37,129 nt of DNA from a bacterium (GCA_021809895.1 JAJZJU010000011.1:1-37129); one strand, 5' to 3'. Shown: positions 15,876 through 24,201, counted from the stretch's first letter. The notes: generated by a model from the letters alone, not told the origin. Program-made: numbers and translations.

Positions 15876-17708
15876 ATGTGTGGGATCATCGGCTACTTGG
15901 GTGAGCGCGCAGCCGCCCCCGTCCTCTTGGACAGCCTGCAGCGCCTGGAATATCGCGGATACGACTCGGCCGGGGTCGTGGTGCTGGGAGCTGACGGGTT
16001 GGCCACCAGCATCAAGTCAGCGGGCAAGGTGGAGGCACTTCTGGCCCGGATCGGCGGTGATGAGATCCCAGGCAGGGTTGGCATGGGCCACACCAGGTGG
16101 GCGACCCATGGGCGTCCAAGTCATGACAATGCCCATCCCCACTGCGACTGCAGCGGACGCTTCTATGTGATCCACAACGGAATCATCGAGAACTTCGCCG
16201 AGCTGCGCCAGGAGTTGGAGGGGTCGGGCCACCACTTCGCCTCTGAGACCGACACCGAGGTGCTCCCTCATCTGATCGAGGAGTACTACAAGGGCGACCT
16301 GGTGGTGGCGACCCGGCAGGCGCTGGCGCGCCTCAACGGAGCCTACGCGGTGGTGGTGCTGAGCTCCACCGACCCGGACACCTTGATCGGCGCCCGCCTC
16401 AACGCCCCCTTGGTCATAGGGGTCGGGGCGGACGAGTGGTTTTTGAGCTCCGATGTCACCGCCATCATCCCCTACACCCGCCAGGCGATCGTGCTGGGCG
16501 AGGGCCAGATGGCGGTGCTCAGCCCGGTGGGTCCGGTGGTGACCTCCATCGTTGACGGGTCCGAGATCGCGCCCAGTGTCATCCGGGTGGAATGGGACGT
16601 CATCCAGGCCGAGCGGGGCGGCTACCCCAACTTCATGTCCAAGGAGATCCACGAGCAGCCTGCCGCCCTCGAGAACGCCTTGCGCGGAAGGCTACTGTCC
16701 GACGGCCGGGTGGAGTTCCCCGACTTGGGGATCGACCAAGAGCAGCTGCGCTCGGTCCAGCGGATCCAGATCGTGGCCGCGGGCAGCGCCTACTACGCGG
16801 GCATGATCGCCAAGTACGCGCTCGAGGACCTGGCCCAGATACCGACCACCGTGGAGGTCGCCTCAGAGTGGCGTTACCGGCCCCAGCCTCTGGACCACAG
16901 CACCCTGACGGTCGCGATCTCCCAGTCCGGCGAGACCGCCGACACCCTGGCCGCCGCCCGCCTGGCCAAACACCGGGACAGCTTCGTGCTGGCGCTCACC
17001 AACGTGGTGGGGAGCACCCTGGCGATGGAGGCGGACGGAGTGATCAATCTCCACGCGGGGCCGGAGATCTGCGTGGTGGCGACCAAGACCTTCACCAATC
17101 AGGTGGCGTGCTCTTTGCTGCTGGCGCTGCGGCTGGCTCAGGTGCGCCAGACCAGGAGTGAAGGAGACCTTCGGGAGCTGGCCTCCGCGCTGCGCTCGGT
17201 GGCGGCGGTGCAGCGACAGCTGCTGGCTAGGGACCAGGAGTTTCAGCCCCTGGGAGCCTGGCTGGCCGAGCACCAGAGCGCCCTCTACATGGGCCGCGGC
17301 TACAACTACCCTGCCGCGGTGGAGGCCGCCCTCAAGTTGAAGGAGGTCGCCTACGTTCATGCCGAGGGTTATCCGGCCGGGGAGTTGAAGCACGGCCCCA
17401 TCGCCCTGCTGGACGAGAGCATGCCCCTGATCGCATTTGCCACCGAGGCCCCGACCAGGGACAAGGTGAGGAGCAACATCCAGGAGGCCCATGCGCGCCA
17501 GAGCCCGGTGCTGGCGGTGGTGAGTGAGGGCGACCACTCACTGGACGACCAGGTTCGGTTCAAGGTCGAGGTCCCCAGGGTGCCTGAGGTGGTGTCACCG
17601 CTCGTCACCGCCCTGGTGGGACAGCTGCTGGCGTACCATGCCGCCATGGCTCGCGGCTTCGATGTCGACCGCCCCCGCAACCTCGCCAAGTCAGTCACGG
17701 TGGAGTGA
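15876..17708 (+). CDS. glmS: Glutamine-fructose-6-phosphate aminotransferase (isomerizing)
   Basis: A 610-residue enzyme producing glucosamine-6-phosphate, the first step toward UDP-GlcNAc and peptidoglycan. The N-terminal glutaminase domain begins MCGIIGYLG, with Cys2 becoming the catalytic N-terminal nucleophile after Met removal; RWATHG (74-79) and IHNGIIEN follow. Two SIS sugar-phosphate domains fill the rest, with SQSGETADT and the conserved ending NLAKSVTVE. The ATG at 15876 is forced by the Cys nucleophile; GGGGAGG lies 13 bases upstream. In Firmicutes cdaA-cdaR-glmM-glmS is conserved; here glmM is missing from between cdaR and glmS. Confidence 0.98.
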   Translation: MCGIIGYLGERAAAPVLLDSLQRLEYRGYDSAGVVVLGADGLATSIKSAGKVEALLARIGGDEIPGRVGMGHTRWATHGRPSHDNAHPHCDCSGRFYVIHNGIIENFAELRQELEGSGHHFASETDTEVLPHLIEEYYKGDLVVATRQALARLNGAYAVVVLSSTDPDTLIGARLNAPLVIGVGADEWFLSSDVTAIIPYTRQAIVLGEGQMAVLSPVGPVVTSIVDGSEIAPSVIRVEWDVIQAERGGYPNFMSKEIHEQPAALENALRGRLLSDGRVEFPDLGIDQEQLRSVQRIQIVAAGSAYYAGMIAKYALEDLAQIPTTVEVASEWRYRPQPLDHSTLTVAISQSGETADTLAAARLAKHRDSFVLALTNVVGSTLAMEADGVINLHAGPEICVVATKTFTNQVACSLLLALRLAQVRQTRSEGDLRELASALRSVAAVQRQLLARDQEFQPLGAWLAEHQSALYMGRGYNYPAAVEAALKLKEVAYVHAEGYPAGELKHGPIALLDESMPLIAFATEAPTRDKVRSNIQEAHARQSPVLAVVSEGDHSLDDQVRFKVEVPRVPEVVSPLVTALVGQLLAYHAAMARGFDVDRPRNLAKSVTVE

Positions 17709-17739
17709 GGCCCGAACGCGGAGTCGTCCCTCGCGGCAG

Positions 17740-18978
17740 ATGAGGCCGGTCACGACCGGGGTGGATGTCACCTCGGTGCCGCGAATCGCGGCCCTGATGC
17801 AGCGGCGCCCATCGTTTGCGACCAAGCTGTTCAGCCCCGAGGAGGTCGCCTACTGCGAGGGACGCCCTGAACGCCTGGCGGCTCGGTGGGCTGCCAAGGA
17901 GGCTGTGCGCAAGGTCTACGGCAGCAGTGGGATGGCGCTTCCAACCTACCCCAGCATCTCGGTCAGACATCGGCCCGGAGGAGCGCCTGAGGCGTTGGTG
18001 GGGGGAACGGTGGTTGCCGGTCTGGAGCTCAGCCTCAGCCACGATGCCGAACTGGCGGTGGCGGTGGCGGTGCTGACCGAGGGGTCAGCACCTCGCTTTG
18101 AGGTGCCGGCCGAGGTGGTGCTGCCGGATCGGCCGGATTCCGGCCACAAGGGAACCTTCGGTACCGTCCTGGTGCTTGCGGGCAGCTCCGCGTTCCCCGG
18201 GGCGGCCGCCCTGGCCACCCTGGGCGCTCTGCGGGGAGGTGCTGGCAGGGTCAGGGCAGCGGTTCCCCAGGGCCAGGGCGGTGAAGGGTTTCCCGCCGAG
18301 GTGATCCGGGTGCCGCTGCCGGTCCAGGATGGTGGATTCGGCGCCGAAGCGGCAGCGTTGGTGTCGGGTCAGGCAGGGAGCGCCGAGGCGGTGGTCTGCG
18401 GGCCCGGGCTCGGCGCCGGAAGGTCAGCCCAGGAGTTTCTGGCTGGAGTGCTGCGGGCGCTGGTGGGCAGGGGCCGGCACCTGGTGCTGGACGCCGACGG
18501 GCTGAATGCCCTTGCCGCCTCCGCCGAGATGCAGGGTCTGCTGCCGTCAGGGTGCGTTCTCACCCCCCATCCGCTGGAAGCGGCCAGGTTGGTGGGCTGC
18601 GGGGTCGGGGACATTGAGAGGGACCGGGAGGCGGCCGCTCAGAAGCTCTCGCTCCGGTTCGAGGCGACCGTCGTGCTCAAGGGAGCTGGAACCGTGGTCG
18701 CAGGCCCGGATGGGGCCATCTGGGTGGACCCGCACCGGACGGCCGTCCTGGCGGCCGGCGGCACCGGAGATGTCCTGGCCGGGCTGGTGGGCGCCCTCCT
18801 AGCCCAGGGGCTTGAGCCCGCCCAGGCGGCGCGATCCGGGGTTTTCCTGCACGGTCAGGCTGGAGTGCACCTTGAGGAGACCAGGGGCCGCGCCGGGATC
18901 CTCGCCAGTGAGGTGGCCGATGCCCTGGTGGAGGTTCAGGAGGCGGTGCGCCGCCGGCTCGGGTCCCGCCCCGGCTGA
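17740..18978 (+). CDS. Fusion of holo-ACP synthase (AcpS) and ADP-dependent NAD(P)H-hydrate dehydratase (NnrD)
   Basis: A 412-residue two-domain protein. Residues 1-115 are AcpS, which attaches 4'-phosphopantetheine to acyl carrier protein: Mg-binding D9 (TGVDVTSVPRI), F-SPEEVAYC, E54 (RWAAKEAVRKVYG) and SLSH at 98-101. Residues 125-412 are NnrD, which repairs damaged NAD(P)H: GHKGTFGTVLVLAGSS, LDADGLNAL (250-258), LTPHPLEAARL, VLKGAG and the catalytic GTGD at 341-344. In many relatives acpS and nnr are neighbouring genes, and nnr encodes an epimerase (NnrE) plus the dehydratase. Here no NnrE Rossmann domain is present; AcpS takes its place. The start at ATG 17740 has only a weak upstream GGAG. 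Confidence 0.9.
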   Translation: MRPVTTGVDVTSVPRIAALMQRRPSFATKLFSPEEVAYCEGRPERLAARWAAKEAVRKVYGSSGMALPTYPSISVRHRPGGAPEALVGGTVVAGLELSLSHDAELAVAVAVLTEGSAPRFEVPAEVVLPDRPDSGHKGTFGTVLVLAGSSAFPGAAALATLGALRGGAGRVRAAVPQGQGGEGFPAEVIRVPLPVQDGGFGAEAAALVSGQAGSAEAVVCGPGLGAGRSAQEFLAGVLRALVGRGRHLVLDADGLNALAASAEMQGLLPSGCVLTPHPLEAARLVGCGVGDIERDREAAAQKLSLRFEATVVLKGAGTVVAGPDGAIWVDPHRTAVLAAGGTGDVLAGLVGALLAQGLEPAQAARSGVFLHGQAGVHLEETRGRAGILASEVADALVEVQEAVRRRLGSRPG

Positions 18979-21497
18979 TGCTCCGCCTGCGCGATCTGCT
19001 CACGGCCGCGGCGGAGCAGGGCCCCGTGGTGGTGAGCTCCGGGCCCGAGGTTTTCAGCGCGATCGCCCACGACTCCCGCAACGTGGAGGCTGGCGAGCTG
19101 TTCGTGGCGATTCGCACCGCCAATGGCGATGGACACAGCCACGTCCGGGAGGCTCTTTCGCGTGGTGCCTCGGGGCTCCTGCTGGAACGCCTTCCAGAGG
19201 GCCTCGAGGAGGAGTGGTCGTCGCCGCCGGCCCTGACCATCGTGGTGGTGCGCGACACCGAGGCCGCCCTGCGGGCCTGGGCCGGGTGGAGGCTCCGTGG
19301 CACCACCACCGTGGCGGTCACCGGCAGCCTTGGGAAGAGCACCGCCCAGGAGGCGCTGAGGCGCGCCTGGGCGGCCGCCGCTGAGGCGCTGGTGTTTGGA
19401 GTGGGAGACCGCAACGATCCTCTGGGAATCCCGGTTGCTCTGGGGGGATTGCCTCCCACAGCGGCTGACATCATCCTCGAGGTGGTGGCCGGCTCCAGCT
19501 CCGAGCGGAGCCGGCTGCGGCAGATGGTGCAGCCGGCCGTGGTGTGCCTCACCACCACCAGGGACGCTGAGCAGCTGTACTGGGGGTCGCCATTGGACAT
19601 GGTCGACAGCGCGGCTGCCTTGATGGGTCCGGACTCGGTCGCGGTCCTGCCCGTGGCCGAGTCCCGGAAGCTTGACAGCTTGCCGTGCCGCTCTCGGATC
19701 ACCTTCGGAGCCCTTGCTTCAGGGGCCGATCTGGAGCTTGGCCCGGAGCCTGCTGCCGCCCCGCCCCGTTGGCCTGCGCCGTGGGCATGCCTGGTCCGCA
19801 GCGGCGGGCAGAGCTGGCGGGTGCAGTGCCACATCCACCCGACTGTGGCGTTGGGGTCCTGGGGTGCCGCCCTCGGTTGCGTGCTGGCACTGGGGCTGGA
19901 CCCGGCCCGGGCGGTCGCCTCCCTGGCTGGATGCGGGCCGCTGCCTGGCCGGCTTCGGATATGGCCGGGAATGGAAGGCGGCAGGGTCGTGGACGACACC
20001 TTCGATGCGACCACGTCCTCGACCGAGCTGGCGATCTCCGCACTGGCTGAGATGCCTGGCCCGCGCTTGGCCTGCCTGGGGCCGGGAACCAGGCAGTTGC
20101 TGGGGCCAGCCGCAGTCAGAGCAGCCTCCCTGGCCGGTGTGGAGGTCGTTATCCCGGAGGAAACGGAGGTGACGGGCGCCTCGCTCGAGTCGGCTGGCCC
20201 GGCCACCAGGGCGTCGCTGCCGGATGCGGTAGCCATGGCGCGGGTCGCGCTGAGATCCGGCGGCACGGTGCTGGTCAAGGGTGTGGCCCAGCAGAGGATG
20301 GAGCGCGTGACCGCGGCCCTGGTGGTCGCCGAGTCAGAGCTGGTGCGCCAGGACCGAGGGCGACGGCTGATGGCCTTCCGGTCACCTCGCCGTCCCACCT
20401 GGGTCGAGGTGGACCTCGAGGCGCTGGCAGCAAATGTGGCTGAGGTGGCCGATGAGCTGGGGTCGACCCGGCTGATGGCGGTGGTCAAGGCGGATGCCTA
20501 TGGGCATGGCGCCCTCCAGGTGGCCCGTGCCGCGCTCTCGAGCGGCGCGAGCTGGGTGGCGACGGCAACCCTGGCCGAGGCGGCGGAGCTGAGACGGCGC
20601 GGGATCGACGCCCCCCTGCTGGTCCTGGGATACACCCCCCCGGACCTGGTGGAGCAGGCACATCGCCTGGGGCTGGTGCTGACGGTCTTCGACGAGGAGG
20701 TGCTGGAGGCCCTGGACCGATCTGGCGAGCGGCTGGGGACGAGGGCCAGGGCGCATCTCAAGGTCGACACGGGGATGTCTCGACTCGGGGTGGCGCCCGA
20801 GAGGGTAGGTGCCTTTGTGGCTGCGGCCAGGGGGCGCGAGCACGTGGAGCTGGAGGGGATATACACCCACTTTCGCAAGGGCCAGGACGAGCGTGCGGTG
20901 GCCGAGCAGATGGCGCGCTTCGAGATCGCCCTGGGGCTGGCCGACCGCCTGGGGCACCGTTTCGCTCTTCGCCACGCTGCCAACAGTGCCGCCTGGAAGC
21001 ACGCGGTGACGGCCCGCCTGGACATGGTCCGGCTGGGTGGTGAGCTGCTCGGGTTGGAGACCGCGGACGGGCGCCGACGACGGCCTGTCCTCAGCTTCAA
21101 GACCACCGTCGCCCAGTTACGCCGGATCTCCAAGGGTACCCATGTGGGATATGGCGACGCCTTCGAGGCACCCTCCGACATGACGGTGGCGACGCTCCCC
21201 GTCGGCTACGGGGACGGGTTCCGGCGCGGACCCAACAACTTCGGGACGGTGCTCATCCGCGGCCGTCGCCACCCGCTGGTGGGTGATGTCAGCATGGACC
21301 TGTGCATGGTGGACGTCTCGTCGGATACCGCCATCAGTCGCGGCGATCCGGCAGTTATCATCGGGCGCCAGGGCACTGAGGTGATCACCGCCGAGGATGT
21401 GGCCCGGAGGTTGGGCACCATCAACTACGAGGTGGTCACCCAGATCCTGCCTCGGGTCCCCCGGGAAGCGATCGGAGGGACGGCCGCTACTGTCTGA
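18978..21497 (+). CDS. alr: MurF-like Mur ligase domain fused to alanine racemase
   Basis: An 839-residue fusion. Residues 470-839 are a complete alanine racemase supplying D-alanine: PLP lysine K504 (VVKADAYGHG), catalytic Tyr 725 (HVGYGDAF) and the GDVSMDLCMVDV block. Residues 1-465 resemble MurF (UDP-MurNAc-tripeptide:D-Ala-D-Ala ligase): Walker A GSLGKST (116-122) and Glu168 are kept. The TNVGxAH histidine, the carbamylated-lysine segment and the DxYNANP motif (here DDTFDATT, 339-346) are altered, so ligase activity is doubtful. MurF-Alr fusions are known in Bacteroidota. An in-frame ATG at 20370 with GAGGG upstream could yield free Alr. The start overlaps the previous stop by one base. 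Confidence 0.9.
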   Translation: MLRLRDLLTAAAEQGPVVVSSGPEVFSAIAHDSRNVEAGELFVAIRTANGDGHSHVREALSRGASGLLLERLPEGLEEEWSSPPALTIVVVRDTEAALRAWAGWRLRGTTTVAVTGSLGKSTAQEALRRAWAAAAEALVFGVGDRNDPLGIPVALGGLPPTAADIILEVVAGSSSERSRLRQMVQPAVVCLTTTRDAEQLYWGSPLDMVDSAAALMGPDSVAVLPVAESRKLDSLPCRSRITFGALASGADLELGPEPAAAPPRWPAPWACLVRSGGQSWRVQCHIHPTVALGSWGAALGCVLALGLDPARAVASLAGCGPLPGRLRIWPGMEGGRVVDDTFDATTSSTELAISALAEMPGPRLACLGPGTRQLLGPAAVRAASLAGVEVVIPEETEVTGASLESAGPATRASLPDAVAMARVALRSGGTVLVKGVAQQRMERVTAALVVAESELVRQDRGRRLMAFRSPRRPTWVEVDLEALAANVAEVADELGSTRLMAVVKADAYGHGALQVARAALSSGASWVATATLAEAAELRRRGIDAPLLVLGYTPPDLVEQAHRLGLVLTVFDEEVLEALDRSGERLGTRARAHLKVDTGMSRLGVAPERVGAFVAAARGREHVELEGIYTHFRKGQDERAVAEQMARFEIALGLADRLGHRFALRHAANSAAWKHAVTARLDMVRLGGELLGLETADGRRRRPVLSFKTTVAQLRRISKGTHVGYGDAFEAPSDMTVATLPVGYGDGFRRGPNNFGTVLIRGRRHPLVGDVSMDLCMVDVSSDTAISRGDPAVIIGRQGTEVITAEDVARRLGTINYEVVTQILPRVPREAIGGTAATV

Positions 21498-21498
21498 A

Positions 21499-21504
21499 TA
21501 CAAT
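21499..21504 (+). promoter_or_regulatory. Candidate -10 element giving a leaderless thiE-thiS mRNA
   Basis: TACAAT lies just after the alr stop, and six bases separate it from the thiES ATG at 21511, so transcription would begin at or next to the start codon. The only ribosome-binding-like sequence (GGAG, 21506-21509) is one base from the ATG, too close to work normally. No -35 box is visible. This arrangement is typical of leaderless promoters. Confidence 0.45.
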
Positions 21505-21510
21505 TGGAGC

Positions 21511-22404
21511 ATGTCCCAGCCGCCCGCCGGGTCCAGTGGGTCGGCCACGGGCCCCAGCCTGAGAGAGCGCCTCCTGGCGGCGCGCCTGTACCTGGTTTCC
21601 GACGATGCCACCCCGGCCGCGGAACTGCCCTCGGTCCTGGAAGCTGCGATCGCGGGCGGGGTGGACATATTTCAACTGCGGCGCAAGGGAGTCGAGCCCG
21701 GGGATCTGCTGGAGCTGGCGGGCCGGTGCGGCCAGGTCTGTCGCCAGCGGGGGATCCTCTTCATAGTCGACGACTGGGTGGAGCTGGCCAGGGAGTGCGG
21801 AGCCGACGGCGTCCATCTCGGTCAGTCGGACATGCCGATTGCTGACGCCCGCGGGCTGCTCGGAGAGGGTGCTCTCATCGGCCGGTCGACCCACAACAGA
21901 GGCCATGTGGACGAGGCGATGTCACAGCGCGCCGACTACATCTCAGCGGGCCCGGTCCATGAGACCCCCACCAAGCCGGGTCGCCCCGCCGTCGGGTTCG
22001 AGCATGTGGCGGTCGCCGCCCGCCGAACCCATGTGCCGGTCGTCGCCATCGGTGGCCTGGGTCCCCACGAGGCCAGGCTGGCTCTGGAGAGCGGGGCCGA
22101 CATGGTGGCGGTGGTGCGGGCGATCTGCTCCGCCCCTGATCCCGGGGCGGCGGCGGCCCGGTTCCGCCAGTCAATGCTCGAGGCGGTCAGCTGGCCCTGG
22201 ATCTTCGTCAACGGGGTTCCCCGGAAGTGCCGCCCGGGGGAGCACCTCGGAGAGCTCGCGGCCGCGCTCGAGCTGGCTGAGGTGGGAGTGGTGGTCGAGG
22301 TCAACGGTTCGATCCTCGCTCGGGAAAGCTGGGATCTGGTCGATCTCCACGCCGGCGACCGGCTTGAGGTGGTGCACTTTGTGGGAGGTGGTTGCGGTGG
22401 CTGA
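21511..22404 (+). CDS. thiE: Fusion of thiamine-phosphate synthase (ThiE) and sulfur carrier ThiS
   Basis: A 297-residue protein with two thiamine-pathway domains. Residues 20-225 are ThiE, which joins the pyrimidine and thiazole halves: QLRRKG (55-60), VDDWVELA, DGVHLGQSDMP (99-109), IGRSTHN, ISAGPVHETPTKPG (144-157) and VVAIGGL. Residues 228-297 are ThiS, a ubiquitin-fold carrier that donates sulfur for the thiazole ring: IFVNGVPRKC, VVVEVNGSI and the end HFVGGGCGG. A normal ThiS would end at FVGGG; three extra residues follow, and the protein still terminates in Gly-Gly. The stop overlaps thiG. I take ATG 21511 because earlier in-frame sequence lies inside alr. Confidence 0.92.
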   Translation: MSQPPAGSSGSATGPSLRERLLAARLYLVSDDATPAAELPSVLEAAIAGGVDIFQLRRKGVEPGDLLELAGRCGQVCRQRGILFIVDDWVELARECGADGVHLGQSDMPIADARGLLGEGALIGRSTHNRGHVDEAMSQRADYISAGPVHETPTKPGRPAVGFEHVAVAARRTHVPVVAIGGLGPHEARLALESGADMVAVVRAICSAPDPGAAAARFRQSMLEAVSWPWIFVNGVPRKCRPGEHLGELAAALELAEVGVVVEVNGSILARESWDLVDLHAGDRLEVVHFVGGGCGG

Positions 22405-23185
22405 AGACGACGCCTTGAAGCTGGGCGGGGTGAGACTTGGGTCCAGGCTGATCCACGGGACGGGCAAGTTCCCGTCGGCGGACGTCCTGGGCCGGGCGAT
22501 CTCCGCCTCGGGGGCCCAGATGATCACCCTGGCGGTGCGGCGCCTGCACCTCGACGGCGACCGGCGCTCGGAGCTCGAGGGCATAGACCTGACCAGCTAC
22601 ACCTTGCTCCCCAACACCGCCGGCGCCACCAGCGCGGAGGAGGCGGTGCGGCTGGCCCGGCTCGCCAGGGCGGCCAAGCTCTCCGACTTCATAAAAGTGG
22701 AGGTCGTGGGGGAGCAGGAGACCCTGCTGCCCGACCCGATCGAGACTCTGGAGGCGACCGTGCGCCTGGTGGCCGAGGGATTCACGGTCCTGCCGTACGC
22801 CAGCGATGACGTGTCATTGGCCCTGCGTCTGGCGGCGGCCGGCGCCGCCGCGGTGATGCCCGGGGCGGCCCCGATCGGCTCCACCATGGGAGTGCTGAAC
22901 CCTCACAACCTGCGGCTCATCATCGCCAAGTGTCCGGTCCCGGTGATCGTGGATGCGGGGCTGGCCGTGCCATCGGATGCGGCCCGGGTGATGGAGTGGG
23001 GTGCGGCCGGGGTGTTGGTCAACACCGGGATCGCCAGAGCCGGGGATCCGGTCGCCATGGCGCGGGCCTTCTCGGCCGCTGTCGCGGCCGGCCGGTCGGC
23101 CCACCTGGCCGGTCTGGCCCACGTGGAGGGTGCGGCCCCGAGCTCCCCGACCGAGGGAATGCCATCGGCTCTGGTCCGACTCTGA
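22397..23185 (+). CDS. thiG: Thiazole synthase ThiG
   Basis: A 262-residue TIM-barrel enzyme that builds thiazole phosphate from deoxyxylulose phosphate, dehydroglycine and ThiS thiocarboxylate. The Schiff-base lysine is K100 (DFIKVEVVG), with GTGKF at 21-25, LPNTAGATSAEEAV, the VLPYASDD block, VMPGAAPIGS, IVDAGLAVPSDAA and GVLVNTGIARAGDPVAMA all matching ThiG. GTG 22397 is eight bases after GGGAGG; GTG 22388 is a less well-spaced alternative. It overlaps the ThiE-ThiS gene, so carrier and enzyme are produced together. ThiH/ThiO and ThiF are not in this window. Confidence 0.97.
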   Translation: MAEDDALKLGGVRLGSRLIHGTGKFPSADVLGRAISASGAQMITLAVRRLHLDGDRRSELEGIDLTSYTLLPNTAGATSAEEAVRLARLARAAKLSDFIKVEVVGEQETLLPDPIETLEATVRLVAEGFTVLPYASDDVSLALRLAAAGAAAVMPGAAPIGSTMGVLNPHNLRLIIAKCPVPVIVDAGLAVPSDAARVMEWGAAGVLVNTGIARAGDPVAMARAFSAAVAAGRSAHLAGLAHVEGAAPSSPTEGMPSALVRL

Positions 23186-23223
23186 CGCGATCGGCCCCGG
23201 GCCTGCGCGCTCTGGGCTGGGAG

Positions 23224-24201
23224 GTGCCCGGCGGTCCCGCTCTGGACGCGTTGGGAGAGGAGGCCGTCCTGGCTCGGCTCGTGGCGATGGCGGGCCAGGA
23301 TGGTGAGCTGCCTGCGGGCGACGACGCCGCCGGCTGGCGGCAGGAGGCCGGGACCGCGCTCATCTCCACCGACAGCATGGTCGAGGGGGTCCACTTCCGC
23401 AGGGAGTTCCAGAGCCCTTATCAGCTCGGCCGCAAGGCCTGGGCCCAGGCAGCATCCGACATGGCGGCCATGGGAGCATGGCCAGTGCTGGGAGTGGTCG
23501 CCGGGGTGTTCCCAGGCTCCACGCCGGCCGAGGTTGTGGAGGCGGTGCAGCTGGGGCTGGTCGAGTCGGCGGAGTCCGCCGGCGCCAGGTTGGCGGGTGG
23601 CGACCTGAGCTCTGGGCCCGTCATCTCGCTCAGCGTCACGGTGGTCGGAAGAACCCGCGATGGTAATCCCGTTCTGCTGGCGGGAGCCCGGCCGGGGGAC
23701 CGGCTCCTGGTCACCGGGAGTTTAGGGTGCGCCGCCGCGGCCCTGGCCGCACTGGAGTCCGGGAGCCCGCAGGCCGATGTGCCCCCAGCCTGGCTGGCGC
23801 GTCTCCTGACTCCCACGGCCAGGCTGCGGGAAGGGGAGCGCCTGCGCAGGCTGGGCTGCTCTGCTCTCACGGATCTGAGCGACGGACTGCTTCTGGACTC
23901 CGCCAGGATGGCCCGGGCGAGTGGGGTCGCGATCGAGCTCTGGGCAGATCGGTTGCAGGGTGTGGGGCGCGGGCCGGATCTCCATCTTGTCATGACGGGC
24001 GGGGAGGACTACGAGCTGCTTGCCGCAGTCCCGCGCGGTGGCCCGGCACCGCCGCTGGCCGGGTGGGGGCCCGAGCTGGCTCCGCTCACTGAAGTGGGGG
24101 CAATCAGGACTGGCGAGGGGGTGGTGGTGCTGGACCGCCAGGGAGGGGCACCCGTTGCCCTGGGAGTCGAGGTTGGATACCAGCACTTCAGAAATGGCTG
24201 A
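23224..24201 (+). CDS. thiL: Thiamine-monophosphate kinase ThiL
   Basis: A 325-residue cytosolic kinase that turns thiamine phosphate into the cofactor thiamine diphosphate. Landmarks are AGDDAA (31-36, Mg-ATP binding), STDSMVEGVHF (48-58), ASDMAAMGA (77-85), GGDLSSGP, the TDLSDGL segment and MTGGEDYELL. The start is uncertain: GTG 23224 matches family length, TTG 23251 would begin right at the conserved GEEAVLARL part, and neither has a well-spaced ribosome-binding site. It follows thiG by 38 bases and overlaps tsaE by eight. Confidence 0.94.
   Translation: MPGGPALDALGEEAVLARLVAMAGQDGELPAGDDAAGWRQEAGTALISTDSMVEGVHFRREFQSPYQLGRKAWAQAASDMAAMGAWPVLGVVAGVFPGSTPAEVVEAVQLGLVESAESAGARLAGGDLSSGPVISLSVTVVGRTRDGNPVLLAGARPGDRLLVTGSLGCAAAALAALESGSPQADVPPAWLARLLTPTARLREGERLRRLGCSALTDLSDGLLLDSARMARASGVAIELWADRLQGVGRGPDLHLVMTGGEDYELLAAVPRGGPAPPLAGWGPELAPLTEVGAIRTGEGVVVLDRQGGAPVALGVEVGYQHFRNG

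Noticed and set aside
18677-20488. Minus-strand open frame of about 600 codons opposite murF-alr, and similar long frames opposite groEL (30768-32546) and pcrA (33289-35028)
   Set aside because: They are side effects of high GC codon use on the + strand: low-complexity Arg/Pro/Ala/His-rich translations, no recognisable domain, and a clear conserved gene on the other strand.
21480-21511. TPP riboswitch before the thiamine genes
   Set aside because: Only 13 bases separate alr and thiES, and no conserved THI-box sequence is visible in the end of alr.
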